Assembly (NCBI GenBank): GCA_915275065.1
Contig: CAJZGD010000006.1
Coordinates: 1-23,874 of the forward strand
Source of the DNA: an uncultured Corynebacterium sp.
GTDB lineage: Bacteria > Actinomycetota > Actinomycetes > Mycobacteriales > Mycobacteriaceae
Direction of reading: 5' to 3'
DNA: 23,874 bases
Shown here piece by piece: positions 15,300 through 23,170 of the stretch (position 1 is its first letter; each line of letters begins with the position of its first letter). The notes beneath the pieces were generated by a model that saw nothing but the letters and a program-made list of their open reading frames with translations, did no database searches and was not told where the DNA came from. The translations under genes were made by a program, and so were the position numbers.

Positions 15300-15968
15300 A
15301 TGAAGAACACAACATTGGTGATGGGGATCGTGGCGGTCCTGGCTACCCTGAGCGGCTGCGGGATCAGCGACGCAGGCGGCGTCGGCGTGGGGAGTGAAGC
15401 CGGGTCCTACAATGCTGGGCGGGCGCGCCGGGAAGAGGTCGTCACCACCAGGAATGCTATCGGGAGTGGGAGCGGTGAGGATCCGGCGTCGGCCTTTGGA
15501 GCGTCGACAAGCGGGGCGATCGTGTACTCACGATGCAGCTACAGTCAGCTAGACGAAGAAACCGGCGTCATGGGGACAGCGCGACCGATTACCAGCGAGC
15601 TTGACGACGGGCTGCCGCTGGCAAGTAGCGCCGCGGTGACGGAATATGCCGGGCAGCAGCTTGGGCTGATCCAACACACTGGGGTGCTGCCGGCTGATCG
15701 GACCGTGACGTTTGGGCTGCTCAGTTCGCCGGCGCGGGAACAATTTATCACCATCACCATGCGGGACACCGAGGTGCTGGCCGCGGACTATGGCACCGGC
15801 GACCCCTTCGACGCGCAGACTGAGCGGATTGCGCTCGACCTTGCGGATGTGTCGGTCAAACCGGATGGGGTGCTGGTTGCCATACCCTCGGACATTGCTT
15901 CGGCGTTTGGCGAGTCGACGATCGCCCTGTTGTCATCCGATACTGTCATCTCACAATGCACGCAATAA
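15300..15968 (+). CDS. Secreted lipoprotein, paralogue of the one at 257-1033 (lipoprotein 2)
   Basis: The 222-residue protein starts with MKNTTLVMGIVAVLATLSGC, a signal peptide with a lipobox and lipidated Cys20, so it should sit on the outer face of the membrane. After a Gly/Ser-rich linker the folded part opens with VYSRCSYSQLDEE and runs to SQCTQ at the very end; the two outer cysteines match those of lipoprotein 1. The strongest shared block is SSPAREQFITITMRDTEVLAADYGTGD, against SSAKQEYFITITLIGTKVVAVSHGEGN in the other. I do not recognise a named family. Hairpin array 2 ends 73 nt upstream of its start, and an intrinsic terminator follows its stop. The adhesin gene converges on it. Confidence 0.85.
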   Translation: MKNTTLVMGIVAVLATLSGCGISDAGGVGVGSEAGSYNAGRARREEVVTTRNAIGSGSGEDPASAFGASTSGAIVYSRCSYSQLDEETGVMGTARPITSELDDGLPLASSAAVTEYAGQQLGLIQHTGVLPADRTVTFGLLSSPAREQFITITMRDTEVLAADYGTGDPFDAQTERIALDLADVSVKPDGVLVAIPSDIASAFGESTIALLSSDTVISQCTQ

Positions 15969-15970
15969 AA

Positions 15971-16000
15971 ATCGACCCCCGGGAATCCCTGGGGGTCGAT
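15971..16000. terminator. Bidirectional terminator between lipoprotein 2 and the adhesin
   Basis: ATCGACCCCC (15971-15980) pairs with GGGGGTCGAT (15991-16000) across a 10-nt loop. AAAAA precedes the left arm, giving a U-run for minus-strand transcripts; the plus side has no long T-run. It lies between the convergent genes. Confidence 0.8.
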
Positions 16001-16017
16001 ATGGATGATGCTAGATT

Positions 16018-18561
16018 TTAGTTCTTCTTACGACGACCGAAGAAGATCAGTGCACCACCAGCAACCGCAGCAACCGCGGCGATTGCCAGCATAATCAGGA
16101 TGCCGCTCACACCGGTGTTGGCCAGTGCGGAGTTGCTCTTAGCAGGGCTTGCGCTCTTGACATCCATCTTGGAAGCGTTGGGATCCTTGTGAGCCACACC
16201 CTTTTCCTTGGGCTCAGCACCCTTGGTGTTGGAGTTAGCGGCGTTCTTGTTGTTCGGATCACCAGCAGCCGGGGCAGCACCCTTGGTGTCGCTCTTCGGG
16301 TCGGCTGCGCCAGCCAGCGGAGCGGGAGCTGCGTTCTTGGCGAGAACGTTGAAGCCAACCGCAGTCAGGACCAGACCACCAATGGCGAGGGCACCGAGAG
16401 CCAGGGCGCCACCGCAGTCAGCGGTGCTTGCGCTGCCAGCCAGAGCGGCGGAACCGTTCTTGTTCTCGGGGTCGGAACCATTCTGGGTGTCGGAGCCGCC
16501 ATTGGCGCCACCGTTGCCCTGGCCGTTGCCATTGCCCTTGCCTTCGCCGGAGGAACCACCATTACCGTTGCCGTTACCTTGGCCGTTGCCCTTGCCTTCG
16601 CCGGAAGAGCCAGCGGTGGAGCCACCATTAGCGTCGGAGGTGGAGTTAATGTCGGAGCCGCCATTGGCGCCACCGTTGCCCTGGCCGTTACCGTTGCCCT
16701 TGCCTTCGCCGGAGGAACCAGCGGTGGAGCCGTTGTCCTTCTTGTCCTTATCCTTGTCGGAAGAGGAGCCGGTGAGAGCGCCACCAGCGGACCCGGCAAC
16801 AGCACCAGCATCAGAACCAGTCTTGGAGTCGGAGCCGCCATTAGCGCCGCCGTTGCCACCACCATTGCCGTTACCGCCACCGGTGGAACCGCTTGTAGAA
16901 CCGTTGTTGTCCTTGTTGTCGCCAGTGGAGCCACCATTGGCGTTGCTGCCACCGTTACCGTTGCCGTTGCCACCGTTGGTGGAACCGCCGTTGCTGTCGG
17001 AGCCGCCCTTATCCTTGTCCTTGTCGCCACCGAAGAGGCTGGAGGAACCGGCAAACAGGTCACCCAGGGAGCCCTTGTTCTTGTCTTCTTTCTTGGAAGA
17101 TCCACCGGCTGCGCCACCGGAGAAGCACTTGGAGGAGCCAGCGAACATGGCACCAGCGGAACCGGTCTTAGCGGCGGAGCTGTCGCTACTCATGTCCTGG
17201 ATCGGCTGGTTGACGTAGATAGTTTGGTTCTCGTCGTTGATGTTATCGTGCTTGGCGATAAGCTTCCCGTCGGGGCCATAGGCCTCTTCGAACACAACTA
17301 GGGTCTTGCCAGCATAACCTTCGGGGATTTCGAACTCCAGGTGGACCTCGTCCTTTGCTTGAACCGGAGTGAACTTCTTTTCTGCCTTGATGTCGGTTGC
17401 CACCGCTTCGACGGTGCCGTCGCTCTTCTTGACCCGCTCGTACAGCTGACCCTTGAGGGTGTATTCCTTGCCGACGATCAGGCCTTCGTAAGCCACGATG
17501 TCAACGATGGTGCCGCCCTTGGACTTCACCCGCTGTGAATGCTCATCACCCTTCTTGCGGGCGGTAGTGGAGAGTCGGGCGTTGGTGCCTTCCCACTCAA
17601 TATAGAGTTCGGCTTCTTTGGTCTTGCTCTTGTCGTGGGTGACAATCAGGGTTTGGTGGTGGCCGCCACCATTCTTCGGAGAAATGATGAGGGCACCATT
17701 GACCTCGGAGGTAGCAGCCTTAGCAATCAGCTTGGCAGAGCCTGCTTGTTCCTCGGCCTTAAAGTAGAACTCTTGGCCATTCTTGATCTCGTTGGCGGGG
17801 AACGCCTTGCCATTCTTATCAACAACCTGGCCGGTTTCGGCGGTCACTTCCAAGGAGTCGGCGTTGGTGTCCAGGGTGAAAGGCCCGAAAGTGCCATTGG
17901 CCTGGCGTGTTGCGGTGTCCTTGCCCTTGAAACCGACCTGGAGGTCCACAGAGGTAGACTCCGCACGGCCCACGTTGGCGGGGCCGAGCAGGTAGTCATA
18001 GACTTTCTTGGCGTTGGCCTTTTCTTCGGCGGTACCTTCGGCAAGGCCCTTATAGTCGAAGCCGGAGCCCAGGTTCCAGATAGCTGCCTGGGTTTGAGCA
18101 ATCACAGATTTCTTGGAAACCTGAGCAGAATTCACGCCAGCCTTTTGGAGCACGGTTTCATAGCTGACAGCTGGGTAGCTGTTGGCGGCGATCCAGTTGA
18201 TCTTCTGACGAACATTCTCGTCAGTCTTGAACTTGTTGCCACCGGGGAAATCAGACCACTTAGCGGCATAAGCATCATTGGTCTTTTGGAAGTTCACTTC
18301 CCATTCGGTGCAGTATGCGAGACGCTTCTCGCCGCCTGCTTGAGCGGTGGCGCTGAAAAGTTCGGTGCGGATTTGGTGGTTAGTGCTGCCACTGGCAATC
18401 CGGTAGCCGTGCTCATCTTCATCGATGCTGAATTTAGAACCGATTTCCTGTGCGCTTGCAGTAGGTGCTACGTGAGCTGCGCCAAAAAATAGTGACAACG
18501 CTGCCACTGCGCTGACCAGTCGCTTGGACCGGCCCTTATTGAGACTATGTTGAGAAAGCAT
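16018..18561 (-). CDS. Cell-wall-anchored thioester (TQxA) surface adhesin with LANTG sorting signal
   Basis: Start at ATG 18559-18561 (MLSQHSLNKGRSKR), which begins a classical signal peptide cleaved after APTASA; the frame extends 41 codons upstream to a TTG. This gives 847 residues. Residues 60-200 are a thioester domain: Cys84 in LAYCTEW and Gln158 in the TQxA motif (QTQAAIW) should form an internal thioester able to bond covalently to host or surface amines. Residues 350-450 are a T-Q ester-bond (VaFE-type) stalk domain (TIVDIVAYEGL with Thr351; VVFEEAYG; HDNINDENQTIYV with Gln446). A Ser/Gly/Asn/Asp/Lys-rich low-complexity stalk follows, then a hydrophobic stretch (GGALALGALAIGGLVLTAVGF). 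The C-terminus is a sortase signal: LANTG (813-817), membrane helix, RRKKN. No sortase gene is in the window. Confidence 0.9.
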   Translation of the reverse strand: MLSQHSLNKGRSKRLVSAVAALSLFFGAAHVAPTASAQEIGSKFSIDEDEHGYRIASGSTNHQIRTELFSATAQAGGEKRLAYCTEWEVNFQKTNDAYAAKWSDFPGGNKFKTDENVRQKINWIAANSYPAVSYETVLQKAGVNSAQVSKKSVIAQTQAAIWNLGSGFDYKGLAEGTAEEKANAKKVYDYLLGPANVGRAESTSVDLQVGFKGKDTATRQANGTFGPFTLDTNADSLEVTAETGQVVDKNGKAFPANEIKNGQEFYFKAEEQAGSAKLIAKAATSEVNGALIISPKNGGGHHQTLIVTHDKSKTKEAELYIEWEGTNARLSTTARKKGDEHSQRVKSKGGTIVDIVAYEGLIVGKEYTLKGQLYERVKKSDGTVEAVATDIKAEKKFTPVQAKDEVHLEFEIPEGYAGKTLVVFEEAYGPDGKLIAKHDNINDENQTIYVNQPIQDMSSDSSAAKTGSAGAMFAGSSKCFSGGAAGGSSKKEDKNKGSLGDLFAGSSSLFGGDKDKDKGGSDSNGGSTNGGNGNGNGGSNANGGSTGDNKDNNGSTSGSTGGGNGNGGGNGGANGGSDSKTGSDAGAVAGSAGGALTGSSSDKDKDKKDNGSTAGSSGEGKGNGNGQGNGGANGGSDINSTSDANGGSTAGSSGEGKGNGQGNGNGNGGSSGEGKGNGNGQGNGGANGGSDTQNGSDPENKNGSAALAGSASTADCGGALALGALAIGGLVLTAVGFNVLAKNAAPAPLAGAADPKSDTKGAAPAAGDPNNKNAANSNTKGAEPKEKGVAHKDPNASKMDVKSASPAKSNSALANTGVSGILIMLAIAAVAAVAGGALIFFGRRKKN

Positions 18562-19511
18562 TGACCCATCGTTTTCTGGCGACTCCGCTAACCGAGTCAC
18601 CGATAAGGCGAACTTGATACCTGATAACGGATTCTTAAGGTGATGCGTTCGGCAATAACGCATGGTTCCTTGGAACCGTTTCAAGAATTAGATGTTAATT
18701 GGAAAACCGATCCGAAAAAACTGCCCCAGAGGGGTGTGATTTGAAACGTAATCATACATATCAGTTATGCTAATCGGGCATTTTGTGGGGCTGTCCCCCA
18801 CGAAATATCCCCCCGGTGGATACTTTGGGAAATGTCCATATTTTAGTGGTAAAAACTAATCCTTTTTCGATCTGTTATTCATCAAAGCACCACTTTAACG
18901 CATTTATTATATAGGTATTAGGTGTGTTAATGTTGTACATATGTTCGATCACTGTTGTGGTTTTTAAAAACCAGAGGGGGTGATTTATGGGTCGATTAAA
19001 ATGTTCTCATTTTCTTCATCGAGACCAAAACGTTACCATTTTCACTGGAATTTCTTTATAAAAATATCCCTAATTCTTACCTCAATCTAGGGGTTATGGG
19101 GGCAGATATTTACCCCCATTTGGTGTCTTTGGGTATTGGTAGCTCCTGTGAAGCGATTAACGGTTATGGTCCAGCATAGATAAAAATTGGCGAATATATC
19201 GCGGTTATCCAGTAAAAAATCGTCAGACTCTTATCTGTAGAAAAGATTCTATTCATTTGGAATAAGAATTACAGAGCCATGGCTAGCAGCAAAAGGCTTA
19301 CCTGAGAATTCGGGCGTCGAAAAGCGAGAAAGAAACCCGTCAAAATAAATTTCCAATAATAAACCCGCTTAAGGCGAATCCTTGCTGGGTAAAACCATAA
19401 TTACCACCCCAATTACCCACACTGATGTGGGGAGCTTAGCGGCAACCAGCAACTACGCACTACCCTTAGGGAGAAACTCTTATCCTAAGGATCTACCAGG
19501 AAGGTAACTTT
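18562..19511. promoter_or_regulatory. Long AT-rich divergent intergenic region, adhesin / glfT2
   Basis: No gene is visible in 950 bp. Notable elements: hairpin GTGGGG-ctgtc-CCCCAC (18785-18801); a 16-bp perfect palindrome TGGTTTTTAAAAACCA (18958-18973); a direct repeat CCAGAGGGG(TG)TGATTT at 18726-18742 and 18971-18986; ATGGGGG...CCCCCAT (19096-19119); an imperfect inverted repeat ATTCTATTC/GAATAAGAAT (19246-19269); the recurrent 12-mer GCGTCGAAAAGC (19314-19325); CCCACA-ctga-TGTGGG (19416-19431). The AT content contrasts with the GC-rich genes on both sides. Promoters of both genes must be here. Confidence 0.5.
19464..19504 (+). promoter_or_regulatory. Inverted repeat and ribosome binding site before glfT2
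   Basis: CCTTAGG (19464-19470) and CCTAAGG (19484-19490) form a 7-bp inverted repeat with a possible -10, TATCCT (19481-19486), overlapping the right arm. AGGAAGG (about 19498-19504) is a strong ribosome binding site 7 nt before the ATG. The repeat could be an operator or a hairpin in the leader. Confidence 0.4.
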
Positions 19512-21512
19512 ATGAACGACTATCGGTTGCAGCGTTTCTTACTGCCTCGCGTTGGTGAGCCGCACGACGTGCGCATGTTGTACCTCATCGAATCCGAATA
19601 CAACAAGCAGCGTGCCATGTGGACCGACCGCAGTAGTATCACTATTACCGCCGGTAGCGAAGTCAGTTTTCTTTCCTACTTCAATGCCTTCCCCGCCAGC
19701 TATTGGCGACGTTGGTCCCAACTCGATTCCGTTATTCTTAAAATCAAGGTCACCGGGGCTGCTCGCATCGACGTTTACCGCTCTAAATTCGACGGTGCCC
19801 GCATCGGTGTCGAGGGCAAACAGGTGAAAAACGGTGAGGTCGAATTCAACCTCTCCCTTGCCCCCTTCGAAATCGGCGGCTGGCTCTGGTGGGACATTAC
19901 CGCCGAAACCGACGTGACTGTGGAAGAGGCCGGCTGGTACGCCCCCCACGCACCTAAACCGCAGATGCTTCCCGACGGCACCCAAGTTGGCCCCTTCGAA
20001 CCGCGGGTGACCGTGGGCATTCCCACCTTCAACCGGCCTGACGACGCCGTTGCCGCTCTCGAAGCCCTCGCCCAAGACCCCGAAGTCGATGCCGTCATCG
20101 ACACGATCATCATGCCCGACCAGGGCAATAAGCACCCCGCCGACCACCCCGGCTACAAAAATGCTGTCGCCCATTTTGGCGACCGATTCCACGAATTCCG
20201 CCAAGGCAACCTCGGCGGGTCTGGTGGCTACTCCCGCATCATGTACGAAGCCCTGGGGGACGGGCCGGCCGGCGCTGCCAAATCCCCCTACATTCTTTAT
20301 ATGGATGACGACATCGCCATCGAACCCGATTCCGTGCTGCGCGCCCTGGCCGCCGCCCGCTACGCTAAATCCCCCATGCTCATCGGTGGCCAAATGCTCA
20401 ACCTGCAAGAACGCAGCCACCTGCACACCATGGGCGAAATCATCAACCGGGGCGACTTCATGTGGACCTCTGCACCCCACGTCCACTACGACCACAACTT
20501 TGCCGCCCACCCGCTCTCCGACCTTGGTAAACCCGGCGACAAGCCCGACCACCCCAACTCCCGCGACCTGCACCGGCGCATCGACGCCGAATTCAACGGT
20601 TGGTGGATGTGCATGATCCCCCGGCTGGTTGCCGAAGAAATCGGCCAGCCCCTCCCGCTCTTTATTAAATGGGACGACGCCGAATATGGGCTGCGCGCCG
20701 CTCGCCACGGCTACCCCACCGCTACCTGGCCTGGCATTGCCATTTGGCACATGGCCTGGAGTGATAAAGACGACGCCATCGACTGGCAGGCCTACTTCCA
20801 CCTGCGCAACCGTCTGGTGGTGGCCGCCATGCACCACGATGGTCCCATCGACGGCATCATCCGCAGCATGTTGAAAGCCACCATCAAACACCTGATGTGC
20901 TTGGAGTATTCGACGGTGGCCATTCAATTGGAATCAATCAAAGACTTCCTTCAGGGGCCCGACAACCTATTTGACATCCTGGAATCCTCCCTGCCCCGGA
21001 TTGCCGCGATTCGGAAAAACTACTCCGACGCCGTCATCCTGCCCTCCGCCGCCGAACTGCCCCGTCCCACCGGCATCCCCGGCGTGCCCATCAAGGACAT
21101 TGGTGGCCGGCTCGCCCCCCTGAAAAAGGCCGTGTGGCTGGCCAAAGGCATCAAACACTCCCTCAGCCGGGAAAATAAGGCACACCACGAGGTTCCCCAA
21201 GCCAACCTTGCCCCGATCGAAGCCCGATGGTTCTCCCTCTCGCGGGTCGATGGCGCCACCGTGGCCACCGCCGACGGTCGGGGAGTGGTCTTCCGGAAAC
21301 GCGACCTGGCCCAGGCCAAAGACCTTTTCAAGCAGACTCGGGCCCTCCACAAGCAACTCCAAGAACGCTTCGAAGTGCTGCGGGTACAATACCGGGCAGC
21401 CCACCCTGATTTGGTGAGCCGGGAAAGTTGGGCGAAAATCTTTGAACCAGAAAAAGCTGGATCGGAAAAAGCCGCAACAGCGAAACCGGAAAAGCTAAAC
21501 CAAAAAAGCTGA
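19512..21512 (+). CDS. glfT2: Bifunctional galactofuranosyltransferase GlfT2
   Basis: The 666-residue enzyme polymerises galactan with alternating beta-1,5 and beta-1,6 galactofuranose from UDP-Galf on a polyprenyl-linked acceptor, at the cytoplasmic membrane. An N-terminal beta-sandwich region (about 1-160) precedes the GT-A domain, which opens with VTVGIPTFNRPDD. The metal-binding DDD is at 265-267 (ILYMDDDIAIEPDS). WWMCMIPR, the catalytic acidic motif FIKWDDAEYGLR (W387-DD) and IWHMAW (H413) follow in the order known for the M. tuberculosis enzyme (Rv3808c). A helical C-terminal region and a charged tail (EPEKAGSEKAATAKPEK) end it. It heads an operon: the second PAP2 gene begins 20 nt after its stop. 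Confidence 0.97.
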   Translation: MNDYRLQRFLLPRVGEPHDVRMLYLIESEYNKQRAMWTDRSSITITAGSEVSFLSYFNAFPASYWRRWSQLDSVILKIKVTGAARIDVYRSKFDGARIGVEGKQVKNGEVEFNLSLAPFEIGGWLWWDITAETDVTVEEAGWYAPHAPKPQMLPDGTQVGPFEPRVTVGIPTFNRPDDAVAALEALAQDPEVDAVIDTIIMPDQGNKHPADHPGYKNAVAHFGDRFHEFRQGNLGGSGGYSRIMYEALGDGPAGAAKSPYILYMDDDIAIEPDSVLRALAAARYAKSPMLIGGQMLNLQERSHLHTMGEIINRGDFMWTSAPHVHYDHNFAAHPLSDLGKPGDKPDHPNSRDLHRRIDAEFNGWWMCMIPRLVAEEIGQPLPLFIKWDDAEYGLRAARHGYPTATWPGIAIWHMAWSDKDDAIDWQAYFHLRNRLVVAAMHHDGPIDGIIRSMLKATIKHLMCLEYSTVAIQLESIKDFLQGPDNLFDILESSLPRIAAIRKNYSDAVILPSAAELPRPTGIPGVPIKDIGGRLAPLKKAVWLAKGIKHSLSRENKAHHEVPQANLAPIEARWFSLSRVDGATVATADGRGVVFRKRDLAQAKDLFKQTRALHKQLQERFEVLRVQYRAAHPDLVSRESWAKIFEPEKAGSEKAATAKPEKLNQKS

Positions 21513-21532
21513 GTGAGAAAGAATAGCGATTA

Positions 21533-22069
21533 GTGAAAAACGAGTCTGACATCCTGGTGTCCCTCCAAGACCGCTTGGCGACACCCGGCATCCTCCGCAT
21601 TGCTCGCGGTTTAAGCCATTTCGGGGAGCACTCCTTGGGGTGGTTGGGATTGGGATTTATCGGGGCGTTGGTTGATAAAAACCATCGCGGCCGGTGGCTC
21701 AAACTGATGGCGGCGGCGTTTGTGAGCCACGCACTAAGTGTCGTCGTCAAGCGAATTGTGCGACGGAAACGGCCACACGATCCCCGCATTCAAGTGGGCG
21801 TAGGAACCCCCAGCGAGCTGAGTTTCCCCAGCTCACATGCGACATCGACCACGGCGGCGCTTGTGACGTTGGCGAAGATTACGAAGAATCCGTTGTTGCT
21901 GCTCGGGGTGCCAGTGATGATGCTATCCCGTATGGTACTTGGTGTTCATTACCCCACCGATGTGCTGGCCGGTGCAATTGTGGGAGCCGTAACCGCGCAG
22001 GTTATTGACCGGAAAGTTGCCGGTCACGGCCAGCGTGGGGTTCGCGGGGCGCAACGGAAAGAAGGATAG
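21533..22069 (+). CDS. PAP2-family phosphatase of the arabinogalactan operon (Rv3807c-like)
   Basis: The 178-residue membrane protein has K73-x6-R80-P81 (KRIVRRKRP), PSSH at 99-102 (Ser for Gly in the usual PSGH) and SR-x5-H139-x3-D143 (SRMVLGVHYPTD). Between glfT2 and ubiA, its expected job is removal of the 5-phosphate from decaprenyl-phosphoryl-5-phosphoribose made by UbiA, a role proposed for Rv3807c; that assignment is from context. The start is GTG at 21533 with GAGAAAG about 11 nt upstream. It ends 3 nt before ubiA, so the three genes are co-transcribed. A basic tail (GQRGVRGAQRKEG) follows the last helix. Confidence 0.94.
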   Translation: MKNESDILVSLQDRLATPGILRIARGLSHFGEHSLGWLGLGFIGALVDKNHRGRWLKLMAAAFVSHALSVVVKRIVRRKRPHDPRIQVGVGTPSELSFPSSHATSTTAALVTLAKITKNPLLLLGVPVMMLSRMVLGVHYPTDVLAGAIVGAVTAQVIDRKVAGHGQRGVRGAQRKEG

Positions 22070-22072
22070 CTC

Positions 22073-23080
22073 ATGAGCGAGAAGCCAGAGAAGTCAGAAT
22101 CAGAGGCTGACACACAGGCCGTGGCCGAGGTGGCCAAGGCGGGGGTTGCCGATGACACCCATGGGAAAAAACCGCCCAAAAACCTAGTAGACGCCATTAT
22201 CAAAGGCCTTCGTCCCAAACAATGGGTGAAGAACGTGCTGGTCCTGGCGGCGCCGCTTTCCGCTGGCGCGGCTAAACTCTTCGACACCAGCACGCTTGTG
22301 GACGTTGCCATTGCCTTTGTGGCTTTCTGCTTCGCGGCATCTTCCATTTACCTCATCAACGATGCCCGCGACATTGAGGCTGACCGGGCGCACCCCACGA
22401 AGCGGTTTAGGCCTATCGCCTCCGGGATGTTGCCTCAGAAGTTGGCGTATGTGCTGGCAGTAGCCCTGATTCTTGCTGCGGTAGTGGTGAGCTATCTTGC
22501 GTCATCCGGCCATGGGTTGGTGATCGTGATGGTGGTGTATATCGTGTTGCAGCTGGGTTATTGCTTCGGGTGGAAGCACCAGCCGGTGATTGATATTGCC
22601 CTGGTGAGCTCTGGGTTTATGCTGCGTGCCATGGCAGGCGGTGTGGCCGCGGGCATCTATCTGTCGCAGTGGTTCCTGTTGGTGGCCGCGTTCGGTTCCC
22701 TGTTCATGGCTGCTGGTAAGCGGTACGCCGAAATCCTGTTGGCGCAGGAGTCTGGTGCGAAGATCCGCAAGGCCCTGGAGGGGTATACCGTCACGTACCT
22801 GCGGTTTGTGTGGACTTTGGCCGCCACCTCCGTGGTGATCGCCTACGCCTTGTGGGGTTTCGAGATGGCCCGCCAGGCCGCTGGTACCGCTGCTGTCTGG
22901 TATCAGGTATCCATGGTGCCGTTCACGGTTGCGATTCTTCGGTATGCAGCGGATGTTGATCGCGGTGCCGGCGGCGCTCCCGACGAGTTGGCGTTGAGCG
23001 ACCGGACCCTGCAAATTTTGGCCGTGGCGTGGCTGGCTTGTATAGGTGTTGCCGTGTATTTGGTGCCGGTTTTGGGCTAA
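22073..23080 (+). CDS. ubiA: Decaprenyl-phosphate phosphoribosyltransferase (UbiA superfamily)
   Basis: The 335-residue integral membrane enzyme transfers 5-phosphoribose from PRPP to decaprenyl phosphate, the first step to decaprenyl-phosphoryl-arabinose used for arabinogalactan and lipoarabinomannan. After a charged cytoplasmic N-terminus (1-40), GLRPKQWVKNVLVLAAPL starts the core. The first Asp-rich motif is YLINDARDIEADRAHPTKRFRP (N96, D97, D100, D104). The second polar region is YCFGWKHQPVIDIALVSSGFMLRAMAGG. About eight to nine helices are visible. AAGAAGGAT lies at a good distance from the ATG. It corresponds to Rv3806c. The usual next gene, the arabinofuranosyltransferase aftB, does not follow within the window; a hairpin array does. 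Confidence 0.96.
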   Translation: MSEKPEKSESEADTQAVAEVAKAGVADDTHGKKPPKNLVDAIIKGLRPKQWVKNVLVLAAPLSAGAAKLFDTSTLVDVAIAFVAFCFAASSIYLINDARDIEADRAHPTKRFRPIASGMLPQKLAYVLAVALILAAVVVSYLASSGHGLVIVMVVYIVLQLGYCFGWKHQPVIDIALVSSGFMLRAMAGGVAAGIYLSQWFLLVAAFGSLFMAAGKRYAEILLAQESGAKIRKALEGYTVTYLRFVWTLAATSVVIAYALWGFEMARQAAGTAAVWYQVSMVPFTVAILRYAADVDRGAGGAPDELALSDRTLQILAVAWLACIGVAVYLVPVLG

Positions 23081-23089
23081 CCCCCGCCC

Positions 23090-23101
23090 GCTTTTCGACG
23101 C
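23090..23101 (-). repeat. Recurrent 12-mer GCGTCGAAAAGC downstream of ubiA
   Basis: GCTTTTCGACGC on the plus strand, 9 nt after the ubiA stop, is identical to the copies at 10789-10800, 10809-10820 and 19314-19325. It lies ahead of hairpin array 3. Confidence 0.6.
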
Positions 23102-23170
23102 CCACCTCCCGGCACCAGCCCATTCACCTCTCCCACGGGATCCCTCGCCTCCCGCCTCCCGGGGCCTCCT

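Noticed and set aside
16189..17301. Long plus-strand frames opposite the adhesin (370 and 336 codons)
   Set aside because: They mirror the Gly/Ser/Asn repeat stalk of the adhesin and are low-complexity Ala/Val or Pro/Leu translations.
19551..20928. Minus-strand frame of 462 codons over glfT2
   Set aside because: Gly/Val/His-rich shadow; GlfT2 shows DDD, WDD and WHMAW motifs in the plus frame.
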